This document shows, one piece after another, positions 1-8,740 of a DNA stretch of 64,000 bases (position 1 is the first letter of the stretch; each line of letters opens with the position of its first letter). The notes beneath the pieces are model-generated. The model did no database searches. It was not told where the DNA came from and saw only the letters and a list, made by a program, of their open reading frames with translations. This DNA comes from an uncultured Bacteroidota bacterium (GTDB lineage Bacteria > Bacteroidota > Bacteroidia > Chitinophagales > Chitinophagaceae), in contig CAILLK010000021.1 of NCBI GenBank assembly GCA_903835005.1, forward strand, positions 29,433 to 93,432, written 5' to 3'. The position numbers were made by a program, and so were the translations under genes.

Positions 1-649
1 TATCCACTTCCCGACCCAGTTCCTTGTGCATAGAAGTTACTGTCTTATCTGTGATGCCACAGGGCACTATATAATCGAAGTAGCGCAGGTCGGTATTTAC
101 ATTCAGCGCAAAGCCATGCATGGTAACCCACCGGCTACAGCGCACACCCATAGCGCAAATCTTGCGCGCCCTGCCCTTCACCTCCGCATCCAGCCATACA
201 CCCGTGCAGCCGGGAATTCTGTCGGCAGTAATGCCATAATGCATCAGCATCCTTATCATTACTTCCTCAAGGTTGCGCATGTATTTGCCCAGGTCGGTAC
301 CAAAGTATTCCAGGTCCAGAATAGGATAACCCACCACCTGCCCGGGCCCATGATAAGTTATATCCCCTCCCCTGTTGGTCTTTACAAATGTTACATCCAG
401 TTCTTTCATGCGGGCATCATTCACCAGCAGATTTTCGATATGTCCGCTTTTGCCCAGTGTGTATACATGAGGATGCTCTACAAACAACAGATGATGCCGG
501 GTGATGTCTTCAACCAGCACACTATCATCATCCTGCTTATTAAAGCGCCTTGCTTTTATTTTCAGGTTGGCCTGCATCAGGGTTTCCTGGTAGTTCCAGG
601 CCGCATCATAAGCCATTTTGCCGAGGTCCTGAAAGTGAATTGTTTGCAT
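1..649 (-). CDS. lipB: Octanoyltransferase LipB, 3' end outside the window
   Basis: Transfers the octanoyl group from octanoyl-ACP to lipoyl domains, the first step of de novo lipoate attachment in the cytoplasm. Reading the minus strand from the ATG at 649 gives 216 residues before the window edge. The family signature RGGDITYHGPGQ lies at residues 93-104, the catalytic lysine region RKICAMGVR at 162-170 (K163) and the acyl-thioester cysteine in VPCGIT (C197). Bacterial LipB is usually 210-250 residues, so only a short C-terminal piece is missing. The rightward open frame over the same bases has no family features and is a shadow. The next gene is divergent, starting 109 bases away. Identification is firm. 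Confidence 0.95.
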   Translation of the reverse strand, partial: MQTIHFQDLGKMAYDAAWNYQETLMQANLKIKARRFNKQDDDSVLVEDITRHHLLFVEHPHVYTLGKSGHIENLLVNDARMKELDVTFVKTNRGGDITYHGPGQVVGYPILDLEYFGTDLGKYMRNLEEVMIRMLMHYGITADRIPGCTGVWLDAEVKGRARKICAMGVRCSRWVTMHGFALNVNTDLRYFDYIVPCGITDKTVTSMHKELGREVD

Positions 650-758
650 AATTGGATATGCAATTTAGGGGATTTTGATGATTTAGTTTTTCAGAAATTT
701 ATTCTACAAAAAATCATTTCCGGTATTTTCAATTAGTTGAATTTGCTAATTTTATAGG

Positions 759-2336
759 ATGTCATTTCCGCAGATACCAAGGCAAGTAATTGTCGGGCTG
801 TTTTATGCAGTACCGCTGCTGTTGCTATTGGAGATGAATTTAAAGCCTAAAGCCAGGGTGAACTATTCTACTTACGATAGTCTGTTTGCAATATCTGATA
901 AGAGAATAAAGGCTTACAATGATGAAATTATTTCCTACAGCAGAAAATACATGAACAAAGTTGGTTCGCATACGGAGGGATTGAAATATTCTTTACAAAT
1001 AGATTCCATTGTCATCAGATCGTATATTAAAGTCGGGAAAATAAAACAGAGATTGATTGAGGAATCAGGAATACAATCATTGGAGAAACAGCGAAGCCTA
1101 ATGTTTCCAGATTATAATAAGGCTCTCAAAAACAATTTTATCAATAACAACTCTGCTGATACAATCCAGAGATTAATAGACAGTACTATAGAGCAATTAA
1201 TGACTTTTATACCGCTATACGACACACCTATCTACAGGAAACTTGTAAACTACCAGTGGTTCCCAAATAGCATAGAAGAATATAGAAATTCAGATTATAA
1301 ATTCGATGACCATTGGTGTTCAAAAATATTTGAACAAGAAAATATGGACGGTGTTTTAGTTCTTTTATCAATGATCCAAAATAATTTATTGGTTACAGAA
1401 CATTTATTCCTTACCAGGATTATTGAAATATATCGTTTCCGTTATGGGGGTTTTGACCATCTCGGCGCAGTTTTTATTCCAGGTCAGCCTTTTGCTCTCA
1501 AAAATAGTCTGATGAAAGCATATGCATTGTTTGCAGATTATGGATGTCAAAATTATAATTTTACCTTTCAGGCAGATGAAGGCAAATTTGGTACTCATGC
1601 CATCAACTGTGTTGGGGCTTTAACCATTACTACAAAAGGGCTGGGACTGCATACAGTTCATGGTACTGACACAAATAAAACAGATGATTCAATAAGAGTT
1701 TATCCCTGGTCATTCAGTTATTTCGTAGCTGCACCCGGAGCTGCCTTGGAACTGGATAGTTTGGAAATACTCTACAGGGGTATAGCCAACAGTGTAACTA
1801 TCAGTGTGCCGGGCTACCCGCTGTCTGAAATTTCATTAAGAGTGCCGGGAGCAACAATCAAAAAAATTGCAGATGGGCAATATGAAATAATAGTTTCTGA
1901 AAAAGCACCAAAAAAACTAACTGCCTATACCGATGCAACCAACAATAAAGGTATAACCAGTACAGTGAACATTACAGAACTAAAAGTGAAAGACCTGCCG
2001 CCACCGGAGTGCCTCTTAAATGGCTTGAAAAATGATACCCTTAGCCTGGATGATTTTCAAAGCCATGCCGAACTGAGTATTCGGTTCGCTGATAGCGATT
2101 TTATTGTAAAATATAATCTGGTAAAGTATTCAGTAAGCCTCCGTAAAAGCAATCAACAATGCATAGGGCCAATTGAATGTACCAACCCGATACTTGCAAA
2201 GAATGAAGCACTATCAGAATTATTAAATCAGGTTGAGAACGGGGACAGAATCTATATTAATGATGTGTTGGTTAATAGCGAAGGCAGGAAAAATATTGAA
2301 GCAATGCCTGCTACTGTTTTATTGAAACGGCTGTAA
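759..2336 (+). CDS. Divergent GldM-like protein (T9SS/gliding motor family), orphan
   Basis: GldM/PorM is the inner-membrane-anchored periplasmic shaft of the T9SS and gliding motor. This 525-residue protein has the family layout: one N-terminal membrane segment (about residues 9-25, ending LLLLLEMNLKP), a helical stretch (30-110), then beta-rich domains. The family block is clear around residues 315-355 (YPWSFSYFVAAPGA, then LEILYRGIANSVTISVPGYP). The C-terminal part carries the FADSDFIVKYNLVKYSV and ENGDRIYINDVLVNSEGR elements typical of the last GldM domain. Length matches GldM (about 510-530). Normal gldM sits in gldKLMN; here the neighbours are lipB and a glycosyltransferase, so it is probably a second, specialised copy. 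The N-terminal half is much diverged. Sure of the family, unsure of the role. Confidence 0.8.
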   Translation: MSFPQIPRQVIVGLFYAVPLLLLLEMNLKPKARVNYSTYDSLFAISDKRIKAYNDEIISYSRKYMNKVGSHTEGLKYSLQIDSIVIRSYIKVGKIKQRLIEESGIQSLEKQRSLMFPDYNKALKNNFINNNSADTIQRLIDSTIEQLMTFIPLYDTPIYRKLVNYQWFPNSIEEYRNSDYKFDDHWCSKIFEQENMDGVLVLLSMIQNNLLVTEHLFLTRIIEIYRFRYGGFDHLGAVFIPGQPFALKNSLMKAYALFADYGCQNYNFTFQADEGKFGTHAINCVGALTITTKGLGLHTVHGTDTNKTDDSIRVYPWSFSYFVAAPGAALELDSLEILYRGIANSVTISVPGYPLSEISLRVPGATIKKIADGQYEIIVSEKAPKKLTAYTDATNNKGITSTVNITELKVKDLPPPECLLNGLKNDTLSLDDFQSHAELSIRFADSDFIVKYNLVKYSVSLRKSNQQCIGPIECTNPILAKNEALSELLNQVENGDRIYINDVLVNSEGRKNIEAMPATVLLKRL

Positions 2337-2369
2337 CAGGCAAAAATTCAATCTAAATCAAATAACTTA

Positions 2370-4040
2370 TTATCTTCTTCTAAAAAACACAAAACCATTC
2401 CTGCTGCCCGTTTGCTCCAGTTGAGGCAATAAAGCATATTTAGTACTGTCCTGGACTTTACATATAAAATAAGCAGGCTTATCGAGTTTACCTCTGAGTA
2501 ACCATTTTTCATTTGGTTCCGGCTGCTTGTCCCGACCCTTACTTTCTATGCGTAAACTCTGGTATGACGGATTGAGTGATGGCTGTTTTCGCGAATAAAA
2601 TAGTGTAGCATAGCTTTTGAATCCCAGTGAATGGATATAAACATCTTTACCTGCAAGACCTTGGTAATACTCAATTGCTGCCCCCTGTGAAAATGCTTCA
2701 ATTTTGGGTGTAAAATGCACAAGAGCCACTTCTATTATCAGTATCTGAATACAGCAAAGCATTATTAGCCCTTTCCGGAATTCCTTCTTCATCATAATTG
2801 CTGCGGTTATAATACCTGCCATATATACTATGCCCCACAAGCACTCTGAATAGCTCCAGGCAACATCTGCCCGCAAGTTGCCCCTCACAAAAGGATCATC
2901 AATAAGAGGAATAAGTTTATTCTTATAAATGCCGACAAGAGGCAAAAGGGCAATCAATAAAGCAATAATGGAACCAATGGAAATCAATACGGGCCTGATC
3001 CATTTTTTAATATTGCCGGGGTTATCAATCAAGCGGCTGATCTGAACAGCGGCAAGGTAAGTAAGCGGGAAATAGCAGAGTGAAGAGTAATGTACAATTT
3101 TGGTTTTAACTACCGAAAACAGGATCAGTACCACCCAAAACAAGATCCACATCCATTTGGTGAAGTCCGCCTTGCCGGCAGCCTCACTGATCTTTTTTCG
3201 TGAATACTGAAAAAGAAAAACAGATGCAGGAAAACAACCAATAAGCAGCACGATAAAATGATAAAAAAATGGCCCTCCGTGATCGGCATCCTCGGTAGAA
3301 AACAGCCGAACCTGGTAAATCAGAAATTCGCTCAGAAACCAGTTGCCATAGGCGGCCCCATAATGAAGCACAGCCAGCCCCAGCCATGCAGCCACCGGTA
3401 TTAAACCAATAAATGCAACGCAGAACAGGTGGAGCAATTTATAGCTATTCAGACCCCGGTTGATAACCAGGTAAACCACCATTGTAAGCGCTGCAATAAG
3501 TAATGCTACCGGCCCTTTTGTAAGCACGGCAAATCCCAGAAAACAACCAGCAAGCAGTACATGCATCACCTTACCACCCGACAAACGAAGAAAATGAACC
3601 TGAAGTATGGCCAGGAATATGAACAGGTTAAAAGTAGGGTCAATGATGCCCGAATGAAAATAAAAATGAGGTAACCAGGTTGCTGCATAAATCACTACCC
3701 ACCAGGTGGCAGTTTTTTCATTGACTATTTTTTTTCCGGCATAAAACAAGACACACAAAGTAACTACACCAGCCAGCGCATCGGGAAACCGGGCTGCAAA
3801 TTCACCAACGCCAAACAGCTTCATGGACAATACCTGCAACCATATAAAAAACGGAGGCTTTTCCCAGAAGGGCATAAAGTCTATCTGCGCCCTCAGGTAC
3901 TCTTTTGATACAATCATTTCCCTTGCACATTCAGCAAAGTTGATCTCATCCCAGTCGAAAAGGTGAACATGCCCCAGGAACGGGAAGAATAACATGCTGG
4001 CTGCGCAAATGATGAAAATATATTTCAGGTAATTAGGCAT
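2370..4040 (-). CDS. GT39/ArnT-type membrane glycosyltransferase
   Basis: A 556-residue polytopic protein of the dolichyl/polyprenyl-phosphate-sugar glycosyltransferase superfamily (PMT/ArnT-like), which move a sugar from a lipid carrier to a periplasmic acceptor. The first periplasmic loop after the first membrane helix holds the conserved acidic pair in FDWDEINFAECAREM (about residues 28-42), followed by KPPFFIWL. About eleven to twelve hydrophobic segments follow, then a soluble C-terminal tail from about residue 470. Its ATG overlaps the stop of the upstream PAP2 gene by one base (TGATG), so the two are probably translationally coupled. The acceptor cannot be read from sequence; in this operon a lipid A or other envelope lipid is a reasonable inference. 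Confidence 0.85.
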   Translation of the reverse strand: MPNYLKYIFIICAASMLFFPFLGHVHLFDWDEINFAECAREMIVSKEYLRAQIDFMPFWEKPPFFIWLQVLSMKLFGVGEFAARFPDALAGVVTLCVLFYAGKKIVNEKTATWWVVIYAATWLPHFYFHSGIIDPTFNLFIFLAILQVHFLRLSGGKVMHVLLAGCFLGFAVLTKGPVALLIAALTMVVYLVINRGLNSYKLLHLFCVAFIGLIPVAAWLGLAVLHYGAAYGNWFLSEFLIYQVRLFSTEDADHGGPFFYHFIVLLIGCFPASVFLFQYSRKKISEAAGKADFTKWMWILFWVVLILFSVVKTKIVHYSSLCYFPLTYLAAVQISRLIDNPGNIKKWIRPVLISIGSIIALLIALLPLVGIYKNKLIPLIDDPFVRGNLRADVAWSYSECLWGIVYMAGIITAAIMMKKEFRKGLIMLCCIQILIIEVALVHFTPKIEAFSQGAAIEYYQGLAGKDVYIHSLGFKSYATLFYSRKQPSLNPSYQSLRIESKGRDKQPEPNEKWLLRGKLDKPAYFICKVQDSTKYALLPQLEQTGSRNGFVFFRRR

Positions 4041-4699
4041 CAGGCTGTAAGATTCTTTTTGAAGAATTTGCTTTTATACTGATTCATGATGCTGAACATA
4101 AGCATTGTAAGGGTTGTGCCCAGTATACTACCTGCATAAACATCATCGAAAAAGTGTGCCGCAAGATACATACGGGAATAACAAACTGACAATGCCAGCA
4201 AAAAAAACAGGAGACCGAATGCCTTATACCGGGCTGTAAGGATCAATGAAAGGAAACAAAAAAAACTGAAAGCCCCTGTGCTGTGCCCCGACGGAAAACT
4301 CCGGCTCAGGTATACCGGCCATTCGGGAAGATAATGCATCCACAGCCTGTCGTAAAACAATAGCCGGGGCCGGGGCCTGTCGAATAAAGTTTTTAGAATC
4401 TGCTCTGCAAAAAATGGAACCAGGTTGCAAACCAAGGCAGTAGTAAAATACCACCAGTTTCGAAACGGGCGATAAAGCATTAATAAAACAAGGACAGGTA
4501 TTATCACTTCTCCCTGCCCCAGCCATGTAGTATAAAACATAAACACGTTGGCCCAGTCTGAAAAATTTGTATTGGGTGTAAAGAAGAGATCCTTGCGCGA
4601 AAAGAACAAAAGCAATAATGCTCCTGCCACAAACCATAGCAGGAATGGAATAATAAAAAAAGGATTAGCTGGTATTTTTCTATTTCCGGCCAATGGCAT
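4040..4699 (-). CDS. PAP2-family membrane lipid phosphatase
   Basis: A 219-residue membrane phosphatase of the type 2 phosphatidic acid phosphatase family, which hydrolyses phosphate or diphosphate from lipids such as undecaprenyl diphosphate, phosphatidylglycerol phosphate or lipid A. All three catalytic signatures are present: K103-x6-RP (KTLFDRPRP), PSGH at 136-139, and SR-x5-H-x3-D at 175-186 (R176, H182, D186). About five to six hydrophobic segments surround them. The start overlaps the end of the LptF/LptG-type gene by 20 bases and the stop overlaps the glycosyltransferase start, so the three form one transcript. Substrate is not decided by sequence. Lipid A 1-phosphatase or undecaprenyl diphosphate phosphatase are the main options. 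Confidence 0.88.
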   Translation of the reverse strand: MPLAGNRKIPANPFFIIPFLLWFVAGALLLLFFSRKDLFFTPNTNFSDWANVFMFYTTWLGQGEVIIPVLVLLMLYRPFRNWWYFTTALVCNLVPFFAEQILKTLFDRPRPRLLFYDRLWMHYLPEWPVYLSRSFPSGHSTGAFSFFCFLSLILTARYKAFGLLFFLLALSVCYSRMYLAAHFFDDVYAGSILGTTLTMLMFSIMNQYKSKFFKKNLTA

Positions 4700-6146
4700 T
4701 TAATTTTACAGGTACAATTTTTACAATTAACCGCCACATACGCACATACCACTCCTTGGTAAATATCTGAGAATCATTGCGGGCTGAAGTAACCAGCCAG
4801 GCGGCCAGCGGAAGCATAATAATAGTAGACAACCACATACCAATCCAAGGAATCACCGTTTCTGATTTAACCAGTTTTTCACCGGTTATATTCAGAATAT
4901 GAAAAACCATAAAAAAGATAACAGCTATGACCAGCGGCATACCCAGCCCGCCTTTGCGGATTATAGCACCCAATGGAGCGCCAATCAGAAAAAGCAGAAT
5001 ACAGGCAAATGATAATGCATACTTCCGGTGCCATTCCACATCGAGTTTTAAATAATTTTCCAACTGCAGTTTTTTATCGTAGGAGGTAATATCCATCGAC
5101 CCTTTGAAATTCCGGACATTGTTCAGAGCAGTAGTCAATGCAGCGTTCCGGTTGGAATCGGGAATGTGCTGTAAAAATGAGGTATCATATTTAATGATGG
5201 CAATCTTATTGTTTTTTATTCCGGCCATCAACTGATCGCTTTCCTTACTCTTGTTATTAAACAGAATATAAGGCGCCAGGTATGAATTTACGGAGCCAAT
5301 ACTTTTTTTCACCGACCGTTTAATACTATCCATCTGTTCAGATAACTGGGAAACATTCAGCATCTGGTTAGATGTTTTAAAGAGATCTTCGTTGGTACGT
5401 GTGAACCTGAGCGCAGTAAGATCAAACACTTTGTCCCATTTGTCGAAATGCATCCGTGTTTGGGTAAAGTCATTAACACCACGTGTATAGCCTTCTTCAT
5501 AACGCCAACCATCTCTCAGCTTAAATACCAGCGATTGTTTATCTGGCGATGAAGTCATTTCCCCTTCCTTTGCCAGTATAATCTTATTATTCCCGAGGTT
5601 GTCTGAATGGTCATAAATGATAATATCCCTGATCGTATTGCCATCCGGGTCTTTGTGACCAACCCTGATGGAAAATCCGGGAATATCACTGGAGAATTTA
5701 TCCTCCTTAATATTCATGGTGGGCTTGGCATTACGCACATCATACAGCAGGGAAAAAGCTTTGAGATTTGCCACCGGAATTACATTATTGCTGAAGACAA
5801 ATGCCAGCCCGCTAACAAAAATTATAAACACAAGCAACGGACGCATAAACCTGAGGAAGGAAATACCAGATGATTTAATGGCCACCAACTCAAAATTTTC
5901 GCCCATGTTACCAAATGTCATAATTGAAGCCAGCAAAATACTCAGGGGCAATGCCAGTGGCACCAGCGTTGTTGACATGAAAATAAGTAACTGAAGTATA
6001 GTCCAGGCATTTACCCCCTTGCCTATCAGTTCATCCATGTACAACCAGAAGAACTGCATGACCAATACAAAAAGCGCTACAAAAAAAGTAACGATAAATG
6101 GCCCTGTAAAACTTCGGACTATGAGAAAATCCAGCTTTTTTATCAA
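4680..6146 (-). CDS. LptF/LptG family permease (YjgP/YjgQ)
   Basis: An inner-membrane component of the LPS exporter family: LptF and LptG pair with the LptB ATPase to extract LPS. The 488-residue protein has the family architecture, with three N-terminal membrane helices (residues about 12-125, including LPLSILLASIMTFGNMGE and ELVAIKSSGIS), a periplasmic beta-jellyroll region (about 130-370), and three C-terminal helices (from about 378). The start MIKKLDFLIVRSF is the usual family start. It heads an overlapping three-gene operon with the PAP2 phosphatase and the GT39 enzyme. Whether it is the LptF or the LptG partner cannot be told here, so no symbol is given. Confidence 0.92.
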   Translation of the reverse strand: MIKKLDFLIVRSFTGPFIVTFFVALFVLVMQFFWLYMDELIGKGVNAWTILQLLIFMSTTLVPLALPLSILLASIMTFGNMGENFELVAIKSSGISFLRFMRPLLVFIIFVSGLAFVFSNNVIPVANLKAFSLLYDVRNAKPTMNIKEDKFSSDIPGFSIRVGHKDPDGNTIRDIIIYDHSDNLGNNKIILAKEGEMTSSPDKQSLVFKLRDGWRYEEGYTRGVNDFTQTRMHFDKWDKVFDLTALRFTRTNEDLFKTSNQMLNVSQLSEQMDSIKRSVKKSIGSVNSYLAPYILFNNKSKESDQLMAGIKNNKIAIIKYDTSFLQHIPDSNRNAALTTALNNVRNFKGSMDITSYDKKLQLENYLKLDVEWHRKYALSFACILLFLIGAPLGAIIRKGGLGMPLVIAVIFFMVFHILNITGEKLVKSETVIPWIGMWLSTIIMLPLAAWLVTSARNDSQIFTKEWYVRMWRLIVKIVPVKLNAIGRK

Positions 6147-6234
6147 TACCAGGAGGCTTTTAGATTACAAACCTACATAAAAACACGGGCTAATACAGTA
6201 AATAATTGCTATCATTAACCTTTCTTTATATCAC

Positions 6235-6262
6235 CAATGCCTGCTCTCAGAAGCAGGCATTG
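6235..6262 (-). terminator. Hairpin between START-like gene and the permease operon
   Basis: Perfect 11-bp stem (arms 6235-6245 and 6252-6262, CAATGCCTGCT/AGCAGGCATTG) with a 6-base loop. It lies after the stop of the START-like gene and before the permease start, both leftward. There is no strong T tract on the minus side, so the terminator assignment is moderate. Confidence 0.5.
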
Positions 6263-6331
6263 TTATTTTCAGGACCAAATCCTTTATAAGCTGGCCCTTT
6301 ATAATGACCTGCTTCCCTATCAGTATAAAGA

Positions 6332-6715
6332 TTAACTGCCGATCCTGTGTTTCAATTCGCTCACCTGCGAATTCCAAAGGCGCTGCTGATCTTTCATATC
6401 GGCCTTATCTGCAAAATCAGTGATTCTGAGAATAGTTTCATTGGTAATATTACTCTGGTCAATACTAAATTCAAAGAATTCATCCTTATTGGAATAATCC
6501 CACCTCAGCCTGATGAATTCGTTGTCTATATGCTCCAGTATCTCAGCCGAATCGGTACTGCCGTTCCAGGTAAAATAAAATGTATTATCCTTTTGATCTA
6601 CCTTGTCGGCAAACCATTCCTGCAGACCAACGGAAGTTGATAAAAATTCGTATAAAATATTCGGAGAACAGCGAATAGGGAATTCCACGGAGTACATTGT
6701 CTTCTTTTTATTCAT
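6332..6715 (-). CDS. START-like / SRPBCC-fold protein
   Basis: A small cytoplasmic protein (127 residues from this start) of the START-like (Aha1/SRPBCC-like helix-grip) group often found in Bacteroidota genomes. Visible features are YSVEFPIRCSPNILYEFLS near the N-terminus, a GLQEWFADKV element, TFYFTWNGS, and a long C-terminal amphipathic helix from about residue 100. The ATG at 6715 (MNKKKTMYS) is chosen because the helix-grip fold begins about eight residues later; an ATG five codons upstream is also possible. The ligand is unknown. It is divergent from the sigma-factor gene. Confidence 0.75.
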   Translation of the reverse strand: MNKKKTMYSVEFPIRCSPNILYEFLSTSVGLQEWFADKVDQKDNTFYFTWNGSTDSAEILEHIDNEFIRLRWDYSNKDEFFEFSIDQSNITNETILRITDFADKADMKDQQRLWNSQVSELKHRIGS

Positions 6716-6967
6716 TATCGGAGTAGCCACTTTTAGTAGTTTGGGTGCAATAATAAAAAAAGGAAGCTAGAATCAAAATTTTATTATCGTTTCTGACAGA
6801 TATTTATTTAGCGTATCTGCCAATATAATGGATTAACGTTAATAGATTCCCAAATTTTTTTTGGGTGGGAATGTTAAGACCCTTAGATTTGTCATGATAA
6901 TCTTTTAACTAAAGGTTCTCAAAGTTGTGCGATTTAAACATAACCACTCAATTCTTTGCCTATGTCT

Positions 6968-7837
6968 ATGCGTCAGTTAAAGATCACAAAATCAATTACT
7001 AACCGGGAAAGTCAGTCATTGGAAAAGTACCTCCAGGAGATCGGCAAAGTTGATTTGATAACACCTGAGGAAGAAGTTCAGCTCGCAATCAGGATCAAAC
7101 AGGGAGATCAGAGAGCGCTTGAAAAATTAACAAAAGCTAATCTTCGTTTTGTCGTATCTGTGGCAAAACAATATCAGAATCAGGGCCTCTCCCTGAGCGA
7201 TCTGATCAATGAAGGAAATCTCGGACTGATAAAAGCCGCCCAGCGCTTTGACGAAACAAGAGGGTTTAAATTTATTTCTTATGCAGTATGGTGGATACGC
7301 CAGTCGATTCTGCAGGCCCTGGCCGAACAATCGCGTATTGTGCGACTTCCGCTCAACAAAGTAGGTCTTAGTAATAAGATAAGTAAAGCATATTCTCAAC
7401 TGGAACAGGAGTATGAGCGCGAACCATCTACCGAAGAACTGGCTGAATTGCTGGATATTGGTACCGAAGAAGTGGAAACAACACTGGGCGTAGCTGCAAG
7501 GCATGTATCGGTTGATGCCCCTTTTGTGGACAGTGAAGACAATACTTTGCTGGACATACTGGAGAATCCTAATTCAGACTCTGCAGATGCAGAACTTTAT
7601 CATGGAGAATCACTTCGTTGCGAAATTGAACGTTCGCTCAGTACACTTACAGACAGGCAACGCGATGTGATTAAATTATACTTTGGTATCGGTGTAGCAA
7701 ACCCGATGAGCCTGGAGGATATTGGCGATAAATTTTCGCTTACACGTGAGCGCGTGCGCCAGATAAAAGATAAAGCTATCACCAAGCTGCGCACAGCAAG
7801 CAGGTGCCAGTTGCTGAAGACCTATCTGGGGAATTAA
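6968..7837 (+). CDS. rpoD: Primary RNA polymerase sigma factor (RpoD/SigA)
   Basis: The housekeeping sigma-70 of Bacteroidota, about 289 residues and lacking the long region 1.1 of proteobacterial RpoD. Seen in order: region 1.2 ([20 protein letters not shown]), region 2 core and -10 recognition ([20 protein letters not shown], then [12 protein letters not shown]), region 3, and region 4 ([16 protein letters not shown] and the [23 protein letters not shown]). The start [16 protein letters not shown] at 6968 is the usual one for the family. In-frame ATG at 6962 and TTG at 6956 just upstream are less likely. It should recognise the TTTG/TAnnTTTG promoters seen in this window. A strong bidirectional hairpin follows. 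Confidence 0.97.
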   Translation: MRQLKITKSITNRESQSLEKYLQEIGKVDLITPEEEVQLAIRIKQGDQRALEKLTKANLRFVVSVAKQYQNQGLSLSDLINEGNLGLIKAAQRFDETRGFKFISYAVWWIRQSILQALAEQSRIVRLPLNKVGLSNKISKAYSQLEQEYEREPSTEELAELLDIGTEEVETTLGVAARHVSVDAPFVDSEDNTLLDILENPNSDSADAELYHGESLRCEIERSLSTLTDRQRDVIKLYFGIGVANPMSLEDIGDKFSLTRERVRQIKDKAITKLRTASRCQLLKTYLGN

Positions 7838-7850
7838 TAAATATTTAAAA

Positions 7851-7888
7851 TTAAACAGCCCTTTATATCACTATAAAGGGCTGTTTAA
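7851..7888 (+). terminator. Strong bidirectional terminator, rpoD/trmH
   Basis: Perfect 17-bp inverted repeat (arms 7851-7867 and 7872-7888, core AAACAGCCCTTTATA) with a 4-base loop TCAC. It is T-rich on both outer sides and lies exactly between the convergent rpoD and trmH stops. Confidence 0.9.
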
Positions 7889-7919
7889 TTTTATGTTTAA
7901 ACTAATAATAAAAAATAAG

Positions 7920-8513
7920 CTATTTCTCCGGATACATCCGCCATTGCAAAGCCAGTTTATTCCATTCGCCTTCCTGTAATGCCGGGGTTCCATTATAAAA
8001 ATCCTCATTATGCCTCTGCCTGAATGCTTCATAAAGCGTTATAGCACATGCCACTGAGATATTCAAAGATTGCACCATGCCTACCTGCGGGATAATGAAA
8101 TTACCATCACAATATTTCAGGCATTCTTCTGTTACACCGGCATGCTCATTGCCGAAAACCAGCGCAACTTTATTTGTAAGTTGAAGATCATACAACGAAA
8201 CTGATTCAACACCAAGATGGGTTGCATAAATTTTATCGCAACGTTTGCGCACTTCATTCATACACTCCTCCGTATTTTCGTATTGGTGGATGGTCAGCCA
8301 TCCCAAGGCGCTGGCGGCACTTGTTTTTCCGAATTTCTGGTGCCTTGGCATAATTGTCATCAGCACAAAAACATCCTGCACACCAACTGCATCACAGGTG
8401 CGCATTACTGCAGATATGTTGTGCGGGTCGTGCACATTTTCAAGCACCACCACCAGGCCCGGCTGGCGGTTATTCAACACTTTTGTAATTTTCGCACTTC
8501 TTTCAGGTGTCAT
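7920..8513 (-). CDS. trmH: tRNA (guanosine-2'-O-)-methyltransferase TrmH (SpoU family)
   Basis: Methylates the 2'-OH of G18 in the tRNA D loop using S-adenosylmethionine. The 197-residue protein shows all three SPOUT motifs: motif 1 ENVHDPHNISAVMRTCDA (residues 25-42, with the catalytic Arg), motif 2 VALVFGNEHAGVT (about 113-125), and motif 3 IIPQVGMVQSLNISVACAI (about 137-155), which forms the trefoil knot. Length fits a TrmH without an extra N-terminal RNA-binding domain. G18 specificity is inferred from overall similarity; other SpoU methylases are the alternative. Confidence 0.88.
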   Translation of the reverse strand: MTPERSAKITKVLNNRQPGLVVVLENVHDPHNISAVMRTCDAVGVQDVFVLMTIMPRHQKFGKTSAASALGWLTIHQYENTEECMNEVRKRCDKIYATHLGVESVSLYDLQLTNKVALVFGNEHAGVTEECLKYCDGNFIIPQVGMVQSLNISVACAITLYEAFRQRHNEDFYNGTPALQEGEWNKLALQWRMYPEK

Positions 8514-8740
8514 ACTTAGCCTTAGTAAATGCCAAAACTAATCAAGGAATATTAAATCATCAATAGTATCTGTTTCCTGAGATAAAGATAAATTCATCTG
8601 CTGTCATCAAAGCCATCTGGCATAACGCGCAATTAATTACTGGCCTGATTTGAAATTAGTAATAAAGAAATTCAGCAGAGAGCACCGGAAATGTTGTACT
8701 TTTCACCTCTAAAATCAGCGTAGTTCAGGCATAATTATTC

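Noticed and set aside
26..736. Rightward 236-codon open frame at the left edge
   Set aside because: It lies opposite lipB, has low-complexity His/Ile-rich protein sequence and no domain. The minus strand gives an unmistakable LipB.
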